From Spirochaetota bacterium (GTDB lineage Bacteria > Spirochaetota > UBA4802 > UBA5550): 7,002 bases of DNA. The stretch covers positions 1-7,002 of the forward strand of contig JAKJGD010000107.1 of NCBI GenBank assembly GCA_022704585.1, given 5' to 3'. The translations under genes and the position numbers were made by a program. The notes under the pieces are model-generated. The model did no database searches and was not told the DNA's origin. It saw only the letters and a list, made by a program, of their open reading frames with translations. Every line of letters starts with the position of its first letter. Position 1 is the first letter of the stretch. Shown here in pieces: positions 1 to 5,938 of the stretch.

Positions 1-1867
1 CCTGCCGCTCCACGACCCTCTCGAAGATGTTCCGCACCAGGCGCCCGTTCCCGAACGCGCGGTCCCGCCGACCGTACAGGGCCGTGAGGAGGGCGAGCAT
101 CGCCTTCCGCGCGTCGTCCCGCACCGTGAACTTCGCGTTCACGCAGAAGGAGTCGAAGATGCGCATGAGCTCCTCCGGCCGATAGTGGTCGAAGTAGAAG
201 TAGCGGCTGAAGCGCGACCGGAGGCCCGGGTTCGACTTGATGAAGCGGTCCATCTCATCAGTGTATCCCGCCACGATCACGACCAGACGGTCGCGATAGT
301 CCTCCATGCGCTTGAGTATGATGTTGATCGCCTCCTGGCCGAAGTCCCTGCCGCCAATATCGTCCGGCACGAGCGCGTACGCCTCGTCTATGAACAGGAC
401 CCCGTCCAGGGCCTTCTGCACCACGTTGTCCACGTTGATCGCGGTCTGGCCCACGTAACCGGCGACCAGGCCCGCTCGGTCGGTCTCCACGAGCTGGCCT
501 TTTTTCAGTAAACCGAGGGCGCGGTACACGCGCCCGAGCATGCGCGCGATCGTGGTCTTGCCGGTCCCGGGCGGGCCGTAGAACACGGCGTGGAGGGAAA
601 GCGGCGTGGCCGGGAGCTTCCGCTCCTCGCGCTCCTTCTGCACCTTTATCAGGTTCACGAGCGTGGCGATCTGCTCCTTTATCTTCTCCATCCCGACCAG
701 TGCGTTGATCTTCTCCATCACCTGCTCGAGCGTCTCCTCCTGTTCCGCTTCCTTTACCGCCACCGCGGCGGAGGTCACGGCCGTGCCCCGGTTGATGAGC
801 CGGTAGATCTGCTTGAGCCGCTCCTCCTCTTCCGTGTCCAGGGAGCCGTCTGCTTTCATTAAATATTGCGCAAAGGTGTAGAGGGCGGAGCCCGCGCGGT
901 CCGCAAGCCCGGTTCCCTTTTCGCGGTCAAGATTTTCCGCCGCGGTCATGGTCCTGAGGGAGAAGGATTCCAGGTCCACGCCCGGCTTGAGCTTGCGGAC
1001 AAGGCCGGCGATGCTCTCGCGGAACGCGAGCAGGTCGGCCGCGCGACCGGGCGGGAACTCGTCCCCGGCGAAGATCTCGTCCGCGAGCTTTTGCGCGCGG
1101 TCAGAGTCGTCCGGGTTGAGCGGCAGCAGGACCAGCGAGATGAACATGAGCTCTGCCGGGGAGGGCTTCCTCTCCGGGCCGACGCAGAGCGACGACAGTA
1201 TGAGCAGATCGCTCACGATGCCTGATTTGAATTCCGGGTCGGTAATCTGGGCCAGCAGGCCCGTGAAGCTTTCCTTTAGCTTTTTCGCTTCATGGAAGAG
1301 GAGGGCGAGGCTCTTTTCGTCGACCGCGCCCTCCGCGGGGGAAGGGGCCGCTTCCTCGACGCCGGCGGCCATCGAACGGTCGATCTCGGCGAGGGTTTTC
1401 ATGGTATCGCTGATCTCGTTCAGGATGCGGAGCGTGCTCTCCTCGCGCGCGGGGGGCCTGCCGCCGCCCGCGTTGATGCGCTCGATGAAGCGGGACACTG
1501 CCGTTACGTTGTCGAAGGTCTTGAAGGTGACGACGGAGGCCCTGAGCTTCATGGTCACGATGATCGAGGAGAACGCCCGCTCGTAGGCGATCCCCCTGAT
1601 TTCCCCGAACGCCAGCTCCTCGAACTGCGTCCTGGACAGCTCGCTCGTCACGAAAAAGAGCCGCCGGTCCGTGACGAAAAGCACGCCCGCGATATCGCGG
1701 CTTCCGGATATTTTAATTCCACGGTACAGACCGTCGAGAACGTCCAGAACGCGCTCGTTGTTCGCCAGGAGCTTTTCCAGCCCCCGGAGCACATTCTTCT
1801 TGTTCGAAACGAGCAGCCAGTTCTGCAGGGAATCCAGCTGTTTCTCAATGTCCGGGATTGACGGCAT
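1..1867 (-). CDS. AAA+ ATPase of the CbbX/SpoVK group with N-terminal PH-like and TerB-like regions (3' end outside window)
   Basis: An open frame of 622 codons enters from the left edge without a stop, so the C-terminus is missing. Visible parts, in order: a YokE-like bacterial PH domain at about residues 36-132 (FVTDRRLFFVT core); a low-complexity linker at about 135-185; a helical region at about 190-375 containing KADGSLDTEEEERLK (338-352), typical of TerB-like domains; then a CbbX/SpoVK-type AAA+ module. That module has Walker A GPPGTGKT (431-438), pore-loop GYVGQT, Walker B VLFIDEAYAL (D494, E495), sensor-1 strand VVIVAGY (529-535), NPGLRSRF with likely arginine fingers (546-553), and sensor-2 type GNGRLVRN (606-613). 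CbbX-group proteins are hexameric remodelling ATPases; the substrate here is unknown. I chose the ATG at 1867 because AAGGA lies 6 nt upstream. In-frame ATGs at 1882 and 1912 lack a good site. No membrane segment or signal peptide is seen. The AAA+ call is very secure, PH fairly secure, TerB tentative. Confidence 0.93.
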   Translation of the reverse strand, partial: MPSIPDIEKQLDSLQNWLLVSNKKNVLRGLEKLLANNERVLDVLDGLYRGIKISGSRDIAGVLFVTDRRLFFVTSELSRTQFEELAFGEIRGIAYERAFSSIIVTMKLRASVVTFKTFDNVTAVSRFIERINAGGGRPPAREESTLRILNEISDTMKTLAEIDRSMAAGVEEAAPSPAEGAVDEKSLALLFHEAKKLKESFTGLLAQITDPEFKSGIVSDLLILSSLCVGPERKPSPAELMFISLVLLPLNPDDSDRAQKLADEIFAGDEFPPGRAADLLAFRESIAGLVRKLKPGVDLESFSLRTMTAAENLDREKGTGLADRAGSALYTFAQYLMKADGSLDTEEEERLKQIYRLINRGTAVTSAAVAVKEAEQEETLEQVMEKINALVGMEKIKEQIATLVNLIKVQKEREERKLPATPLSLHAVFYGPPGTGKTTIARMLGRVYRALGLLKKGQLVETDRAGLVAGYVGQTAINVDNVVQKALDGVLFIDEAYALVPDDIGGRDFGQEAINIILKRMEDYRDRLVVIVAGYTDEMDRFIKSNPGLRSRFSRYFYFDHYRPEELMRIFDSFCVNAKFTVRDDARKAMLALLTALYGRRDRAFGNGRLVRNIFERVVERQ

Positions 1868-1873
1868 TCTTTT

Positions 1874-1878
1874 TCCTT
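1874..1878 (-). promoter_or_regulatory. Shine-Dalgarno that decides the ATPase start
   Basis: AAGGA on the minus strand, 6 nt before the ATG at 1867. The in-frame ATG at 1882 is preceded by a C-rich stretch with no Shine-Dalgarno, so the shorter start is favoured. Confidence 0.6.
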
Positions 1879-1927
1879 GCATTGTAAGTGGGGCGCGGCG
1901 GAACCAGGCCATGCCCGGGCCGGCGTT

Positions 1928-1956
1928 ATTGTAGGCGTTCATCCGGTTGCTGTCAA
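1928..1956 (-). promoter_or_regulatory. Sigma-70-type promoter of the AAA+ ATPase gene
   Basis: On the minus strand, TTGACA (1956-1951) is followed by exactly 17 nt and then TACAAT (1933-1928). That is a perfect -35 and a 5/6 match to the -10. Transcription would start near 1921, giving a leader of about 54 nt before the ATG at 1867. The -35 directly abuts the first palindromic core of the tandem array, so factors bound there would sit next to RNA polymerase. Confidence 0.75.
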
Positions 1957-2219
1957 GATAGTTATCGCTTTTATTCGGGTGTCAGAGCATGGGAGGCGAT
2001 AGTTATCGCCTATGTCCCCGGTGTCAGAGCATGGGGGGCGATAGTTATCGCCTTTGTCTCGGGTGTCAGAGCATGGGGGGCGATAGTTATCGCCTTTGTC
2101 TCGGGTGTCAGAGCATGGGAGGCGATAGTTATCGCCTTTGTCTCGGGTGTCAGAGCATGGGAGGCGATAGTTATCGCCTTTGTCCCGGGGGTCAGAGCAT
2201 GGGGGGCGATAACTATCGT
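1957..2219. repeat. 42-bp tandem repeat array, each full unit with a 16-bp perfect palindrome
   Basis: GTCAGAGCATGGG starts at 1981, 2023, 2065, 2107, 2149 and 2191, an exact 42-bp period. Five full units are preceded by a degenerate partial unit (1957-1980, one base shorter to the next core) and followed by a partial one (2191-2219). Full units contain GGCGATAGTTATCGCC, a perfect inverted repeat, at 1995-2010, 2037-2052, 2079-2094, 2121-2136 and 2163-2178. Units 2 and 3 are identical; unit 4 differs from them by one base (A/G before the palindrome), and units 1 and 5 by a few. The last core reads GCGATAACTATCG, with the central GT replaced by AC. There are no unique spacers, so it is not a CRISPR. 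The array fills the space between the hydrolase stop codon and the ATPase promoter. It could be an operator array, RNA hairpins at the end of the upstream operon, or a minisatellite. Confidence 0.95.
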
Positions 2220-2232
2220 TGTCCGGCGGCTC

Positions 2233-3120
2233 TTATTTCTCGCGGAGGAAATTAAGGACCAGCCTGTTCACCTCATCCGGCTTCTCCATCGGCGCCATGT
2301 GGCTTGTCCCGGGGATGATGACGAGCCGCGCGCCGGGGATCAGGCGGGCCATCTCCTGCCCGTGCTCGCGCCGGATGTCGTCGTTCTCTCCCAGGATGAC
2401 CAGGGTTTTCGCCCGTACCTTCGCCAGGTCGGCTGCCGTATAGTCGGGCTGCGTGAGCCACATGGCCTTAACCTTGCCGATAAGCACGGGCCACTTGTCC
2501 GGGTCCGGCGCGATGCGCCGGTAAAAACGGCGTGCATCATCCAGGAAGGGATCGTCCGGTGCAAGCGTTTTCAGTTTCGCGATGGATTCGGCCGACATGC
2601 CGTCAGTGCGGAAATTGCTTCCTATCATCACCAGCTTTTTGACCTTCGACGGATGGTTGATCGCGAGATCGAGGCCGATTATCCCGCCGTCGCTCCACCC
2701 GACGATATTGACGCTCCCGAGCTTCAGCTTTTCAACCAGCGCCAGCATGTCGGACGCCATGAGGGCGTAGGAGAGGGGCCCGTCGCCGTCCGTTGACCGG
2801 CCGTGGCCCCGGCTGTCCGGCGCGATGATGCGGTATTCCCGCGCCAGGGCCGGTATCTGCCCGTAAAACGACTCGATGAACGCGGAGCCCCCGTGCATCA
2901 GGAGGAGCGGCTCGCCCGACCCGTGCTTCTCGTAATAGAGTCGTATGCCGTTGACTTCCGCCCGGTCTCCCGTGCCCGCATCCGCGTTGAAGGCCCTCCA
3001 CGCGAGGTAGCTGACCATGCCCCGCGCCTCTTTGCCGGCGAGCAGGTAGCCGGCCGCGGGCAGCGCTATGACGAACACGGCAACCAGCGCGAACACCCTG
3101 TATTTCGTTAACCGGATCAT
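2233..3120 (-). CDS. Membrane-anchored alpha/beta hydrolase
   Basis: A 295-residue alpha/beta-fold hydrolase of about the usual family length plus an N-terminal anchor. Residues 8-28 are one hydrophobic segment without a lipobox cysteine, so it is probably a signal anchor with the enzyme on the periplasmic side (inference). The catalytic set is complete: oxyanion-hole HGG (76-78), nucleophile elbow GWSDGG with Ser143, acid Asp247 in GENDD, and His274 in GTSHMAP. DSRGHGRS (102-109) is typical of the esterase/enol-lactonase/haloperoxidase branch. The substrate cannot be read from sequence. I placed the start at the ATG at 3120 because AGGAGGT lies exactly 6 nt upstream. The frame is also open to an ATG at 3141, but that one would lie inside the end of corA and has no such site. 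It is the second gene of an operon with corA, 11 nt after its stop, so translational coupling is likely. Confidence 0.92.
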   Translation of the reverse strand: MIRLTKYRVFALVAVFVIALPAAGYLLAGKEARGMVSYLAWRAFNADAGTGDRAEVNGIRLYYEKHGSGEPLLLMHGGSAFIESFYGQIPALAREYRIIAPDSRGHGRSTDGDGPLSYALMASDMLALVEKLKLGSVNIVGWSDGGIIGLDLAINHPSKVKKLVMIGSNFRTDGMSAESIAKLKTLAPDDPFLDDARRFYRRIAPDPDKWPVLIGKVKAMWLTQPDYTAADLAKVRAKTLVILGENDDIRREHGQEMARLIPGARLVIIPGTSHMAPMEKPDEVNRLVLNFLREK

Positions 3121-3126
3121 GCCCGC

Positions 3127-3133
3127 ACCTCCT
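3127..3133 (-). promoter_or_regulatory. Shine-Dalgarno of the hydrolase, overlapping the corA stop
   Basis: AGGAGGT on the minus strand overlaps the TAG stop of the cation transporter (3134-3132) and sits 6 nt before the hydrolase ATG. Ribosomes finishing corA would therefore end on the site used to start the hydrolase, the usual sign of coupling. Confidence 0.8.
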
Positions 3134-4523
3134 ACAGCCATTTTTTCTTAATGAAATACAACACCAGGGCCACTGACAGGATGGTGGCCGACAGGATCAC
3201 GATGAGGAAGGCCAGGGGATGGTCCTGCATCGGCAGCTTCACGTTCATGCCGTAGAAGCCCGTGACGATGTTCGGGATCATTAAGATGATCGTAATCGAA
3301 GTCAGCACCTTCATGACGATGTTCAGGTTGTTGGAAATAACGGAGGCGAACGCGTCCATCATGCCGCTCAGAATGTCGCTGTACACGTTGGCCATTTCAT
3401 TGGCCTGCCGGTTCTCGATCACGATGTCCTCGAACAGGTCCTCAATGTCCTCGTTCGTCTGGAAGATGCTGAGGCGGCGCAGCCGCTCCAGCATCAGCCC
3501 GTTCGTTTTGAGGGACGTGGTGAAATAGACCAGGCTCTTCTCGATGTTGAGCAGCTTGATGAGCTGCTTGTTCTTGGATTCCTGCTCCAGCTTTTTCTGT
3601 ATCATGTTCGTAGCGTTGTTAATCTGCTTTAAAAACTGCAGGTAGAGCATCAGGGCGCGCAGGATGATCTGTAAAATGAATTTGATCCTGTTCACGGTCG
3701 TGACGTTCTTTACGTTGTTCTCGATGAACTCGTTCAGCACGGTCCTATCCTTCGAGCAGGCGGTGATCAGGAGTCCGCCCGTGAGAATGATGCCGATCGG
3801 GAGCGTGTAATAGGGCGTTTCCAGGTTGTGCTCGTCGAAGAACGGAACCTTGACGATAATGAGCGTCGCATTGTCCTCGACCTCCACGCGGGCCGTTTCG
3901 TCGATGTCGAGTGCGGCCGTGATGAAATCATGCGGGATGCCGAAATGCTGCGCGAGGAGCGGTATGTCGTCCTTCGAGGGATTGACTATGTTGATCCAGC
4001 ATTCCTTTTCGATGTAGTCGATCTTGGCGATCTTCCCGCTGATGAGCTTGTAGACCTGGATCAGCGGCTGGATCTCGCTCGCGATCTCCTCCGCCGTCAT
4101 CTCTTCCTCGGGCGGGAGCTCCGCTTTCAGCACCTGGTCGGCTACCTGCGCCAGCTCCTGCGCCTCCTTGCCCTTGTACTTTCGCGCGAGGTCCCGGAGC
4201 TCGCGCTGCTTGCCGATGGGGAGGAGCTTCAGAAACTCGAGCCGCTCTTCGTCGAGCATGCCGGCGATAAGGGAGACCAGCTCGCCGTTTTCGAACAGGC
4301 TCATGAGCGAGAGCTTGACGTCGTCGTCATAATAGCTGAATATCTGGGACCGGATGTCGGGGGAGATTCCCAGCAGTATATTGCGGTTTTCCTTTGCGGA
4401 CAGGGCACCCAAGAAGTCGGCCACGACGGAGGGCGGGGTGGTGGTGCAGAATTCTTTAATATCCTCGATATTGTTGGATGCGAGCAGCTCCCGGAACTCC
4501 GGGACCAGTAAGGGATTTTTCAT
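3132..4523 (-). CDS. corA: CorA-family Mg2+/divalent-cation transporter with MgtE_N-like N-terminal extension
   Basis: 463 residues, against roughly 310-350 for most CorA proteins. Residues 1 to about 135 form a helical repeat region resembling the MgtE intracellular N domain (LLGISPDIRSQIFSYY, MLDEERLEFLKLLP). A short acidic linker (ELPPEEEMTAEE) leads to the CorA cytoplasmic domain at about 155-330, then a long helix that runs into the membrane. TM1 is at about 404-421 and ends in the signature YGMNV (424-428). TM2 is at about 437-458, followed by the basic tail KKKWL. CorA forms a pentameric inner-membrane channel gated by cytoplasmic Mg2+; the MgtE N domain has a Mg2+-sensing role in MgtE, so an added sensor or regulatory module is a reasonable inference. 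The ATG at 4523 has AGGAGG (4530-4535) 6 nt upstream. It is the first gene of an operon with the hydrolase. Transport of Co2+, Ni2+ or Zn2+ cannot be excluded. Confidence 0.93.
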   Translation of the reverse strand: MKNPLLVPEFRELLASNNIEDIKEFCTTTPPSVVADFLGALSAKENRNILLGISPDIRSQIFSYYDDDVKLSLMSLFENGELVSLIAGMLDEERLEFLKLLPIGKQRELRDLARKYKGKEAQELAQVADQVLKAELPPEEEMTAEEIASEIQPLIQVYKLISGKIAKIDYIEKECWINIVNPSKDDIPLLAQHFGIPHDFITAALDIDETARVEVEDNATLIIVKVPFFDEHNLETPYYTLPIGIILTGGLLITACSKDRTVLNEFIENNVKNVTTVNRIKFILQIILRALMLYLQFLKQINNATNMIQKKLEQESKNKQLIKLLNIEKSLVYFTTSLKTNGLMLERLRRLSIFQTNEDIEDLFEDIVIENRQANEMANVYSDILSGMMDAFASVISNNLNIVMKVLTSITIILMIPNIVTGFYGMNVKLPMQDHPLAFLIVILSATILSVALVLYFIKKKWL

Positions 4524-4644
4524 ATGATGCCTCCTGTCGGTTCCTGGGAGGCGTGCCTGTACGCATGCCCGCGTGATTTACCTGAAATCGCCTCCCTGGT
4601 GTGCCGTGTAAGGGAATGGGTCCATATCCATGTCTGAGCCCTGT

Positions 4645-4673
4645 ATTATGTCCTGATCATTCAATGATGTATA
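4645..4673 (-). promoter_or_regulatory. Weak candidate promoter for the corA-hydrolase operon
   Basis: On the minus strand, TATACA (4673-4668, 4/6 to the -35) is followed by 17 nt and CATAAT (4650-4645, 5/6 to the -10). The leader would be about 115 nt and would include the hairpin at 4550-4569. Spacing is good but the -35 is poor, so this is tentative. Confidence 0.3.
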
Positions 4674-4970
4674 TTACGTATCAGCGCGGTCTGGAATGCC
4701 GCGGAAAGATGGCGCAATGGAGCACGGTGTACGTGCTGAATTCGCTTCTGTCAAGAAGTTTTACTCATATATATCGCGCAATGATGAATAAATTTGTGAT
4801 TTATTTTTCTGCCGGTTCCGTGGAGCCGGGCGAACCATGGCAGGCCATCAGGACCATGTCATTCAGTGGACTGGCCGTGGCCTCAGGGGGAGTTCCAACC
4901 GTCCTGCGTGCGGGAATGGAATACTTGAACATCGTGTCGAAAAAATAATCGGGCAAATCCAAATATTATA

Positions 4971-4997
4971 TTGACAATCATATTATTCGTATATTAA
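4971..4997 (+). promoter_or_regulatory. Candidate promoter of the chalcone-isomerase-like gene
   Basis: A perfect TTGACA (4971-4976) lies in an AT-rich stretch 55 nt before the start codon. The best -10 at usable distance is TATTAA (4992-4997, 15-nt spacer); TTAATT at 17 nt is weaker. The -35 is convincing, the exact -10 is not. Confidence 0.5.
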
Positions 4998-5030
4998 TTA
5001 AAGCTAAAATAATTATCAGGAGGAGCTATA

Positions 5031-5603
5031 GTGAAAAAAATTGGTATTTTTGCATTTGTTGCGGCACTATTCATATCCTTTGCGGTAGCCGATATTTCTG
5101 TTGCGGGAGCGCTTGTGCGTAATGGCAGCGGCGTAAGGACCAAATCAATCTTCGGTACGCTGTACTATCTTTCTCTTTATGTACCCGGGACACTGAAGGG
5201 AAAAAGCGGGAAGGAAATCATCGAAGCCAACGAGGCCATGTACTTGGTCCTCACAATAGACAGCTCGCTTGTTACCCGCGAGCGGTTCGTCGAGACCACG
5301 AGCGATGGTTTCGCCAAGTCCGCCGCTTCCGGTTATGCTTCGGCGAAGAAAGCGGCTTTTCTCGCACAATTTAACAAGTCAAAATTCTCGAAGGGAGATG
5401 TGGTCCTCATGAGCTATACTCCCGCAGGTCTTACCACGACGTACAAGAAGAAAGAGGTTGGGAAAGATGGGAAGGTGACGTTTAAGGCCGAGGTACTGGG
5501 AACTATCGCTGGCCTTGATCTGAAAAAATCCCTGTTTGCCATATGGCTTGGCTCGAATCCGGTACAGGAAAGTCTGAAGACAAGCCTGTTGAGCGGAAAA
5601 TAA
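5031..5603 (+). CDS. Exported chalcone-isomerase-like protein
   Basis: 190 residues with a clear signal peptide: KK, a hydrophobic stretch at about 4-20, and a likely cleavage site near SVAGA (23-27). The mature part fits the bacterial chalcone isomerase-like family: LVRNGSGVRTKSIFGTLYYLSLYVPG (28-53) gives the family opening of a G-x-G-x-R-x-K strand followed by a Y-x-x-x-L-Y-V strand. KGDVVLMSYTP (121-131) and the closing IWLGSNPVQESLKTSLL (171-187) also match. These proteins share the fold of plant chalcone isomerase but usually lack flavonoid chemistry; plant relatives bind fatty acids. A periplasmic lipid- or hydrophobe-binding role is inference. The start is GTG at 5031 with AGGAGGAG (5018-5025) 5 nt upstream. 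It appears to be a single-gene unit, with a promoter upstream and a strong terminator after it. It is richer in A/T than the genes to its left. Confidence 0.88.
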   Translation: MKKIGIFAFVAALFISFAVADISVAGALVRNGSGVRTKSIFGTLYYLSLYVPGTLKGKSGKEIIEANEAMYLVLTIDSSLVTRERFVETTSDGFAKSAASGYASAKKAAFLAQFNKSKFSKGDVVLMSYTPAGLTTTYKKKEVGKDGKVTFKAEVLGTIAGLDLKKSLFAIWLGSNPVQESLKTSLLSGK

Positions 5604-5627
5604 CAGGACGTTAAAACCTGTTGCAGG

Positions 5628-5657
5628 TGAAGAGACCGCGGGGACGCGGTCTCTTCA
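5628..5657 (+). terminator. Hairpin terminator after the chalcone-isomerase-like gene
   Basis: A perfect 13-bp stem (5628-5640 with 5645-5657; GAAGAGACCGCG pairs with CGCGGTCTCTTC) closes a GGGA tetraloop 24 nt after the stop codon. The tail AATTATTATT is only moderately U-rich, but stem strength and position support intrinsic termination. Confidence 0.8.
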
Positions 5658-5670
5658 ATTATTATTCAAT

Positions 5671-5709
5671 ACCTGATTTTCTCCATGCGGCGTATATCAG
5701 GTTTTTATT
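5671..5709 (+). terminator. Possible second, weaker terminator
   Basis: ACCTGAT (5671-5677) pairs with ATCAGGT (5696-5702) around an 18-nt loop and runs into TTTTTATT. The stem is short and the loop long, so it may only back up the stronger hairpin at 5628. Confidence 0.3.
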
Positions 5710-5932
5710 CCAATCGGTAAAATAGTCTTGCCTTAATCCAGGCCTTAATCAAGAATTGGTTTATTGAGGCGCCATAAATTCTGCTCGGCCGGCAGGGTTG
5801 GCAAACCGGTAATTCACGATTTTTTTGCAACTGTTACCGTACCCGGGCTGTCTTTCCCGCTAGTACCACGCATGCCGGAATTTTTTCCTCAATTATAATA
5901 TACCACGGCGTTCCATCATTAAAGGGAGAAAC
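5710..5932 (+). other. Leader/promoter region of the acyltransferase gene
   Basis: No gene is seen. A perfect TATAAT lies at 5894-5899, 39 nt before the GTG at 5933, but no good -35 is found 16-18 nt upstream, so a sigma-70 promoter is only suggested. A 9-bp direct repeat GCCTTAATC occurs at 5730-5738 and 5742-5750 (12-bp spacing). A minus-strand open frame over 5834-6463 is a shadow of the acyltransferase. Confidence 0.4.
5924..5928 (+). promoter_or_regulatory. Shine-Dalgarno for the acyltransferase; start ambiguous
   Basis: GGGAG lies 4 nt before GTG (5933), 10 nt before ATG (5939) and 16 nt before ATG (5945). The ATG at 5939 is the better compromise of codon and spacing, but the GTG two codons upstream cannot be excluded. 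Confidence 0.55.
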
Positions 5933-5938
5933 GTGCAC

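Larger units (their letters stand above)
4524..5030. other. Divergent intergenic region, no supported gene
   Basis: About 500 bp between corA (leftward) and the chalcone-isomerase-like gene (rightward). It holds the corA Shine-Dalgarno (4530-4535). A GC-rich imperfect hairpin lies in the corA leader (GGCGTGC at 4550-4556 with GCATGCC at 4563-4569, one G-U pair). A small palindrome TCATTCAATGA lies near 4657-4667, and the promoter candidates are listed separately. The right end becomes strongly AT-rich. A 115-codon plus-strand open frame (GTG at 4601 to 4948) has no Shine-Dalgarno and no recognisable domain, so I do not call it a gene. Confidence 0.6.

Noticed and set aside
185..1861. Several plus-strand open frames (e.g. 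185-511, 866-1225, 948-1586, 1292-1861)
   Set aside because: They are antisense shadows of the GC-rich AAA+ gene, which has a continuous minus-strand frame with all ATPase motifs.
1957..2219. CRISPR array
   Set aside because: The whole 42-bp period is conserved with no unique spacers, and no cas gene is seen.
1888..2796. A plus-strand 302-codon open frame whose first part reads a 14-residue repeat (VRAWEAIVIA...) over the 42-bp array
   Set aside because: 42 is a multiple of 3, so any stop-free unit gives a long repeat peptide. Unit differences change residues (Glu/Gly, Tyr/Phe, Pro/Ser), there is no Shine-Dalgarno, and the frame continues antisense through the well-supported hydrolase.
3121..3141. 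Upstream ATG (3141) as hydrolase start
   Set aside because: It would lie inside corA without a Shine-Dalgarno, while ATG 3120 has AGGAGGT at ideal spacing.
3828..4511. 227-codon plus-strand open frame
   Set aside because: Antisense shadow of corA, rich in Leu/Arg/Glu/Asp as expected from the complement, with no domain.
4601..4948. 115-codon plus-strand open frame in the divergent gap
   Set aside because: GTG start without a ribosome site, no recognisable domain, and it overlaps the probable corA promoter region. A small unknown gene cannot be fully excluded.
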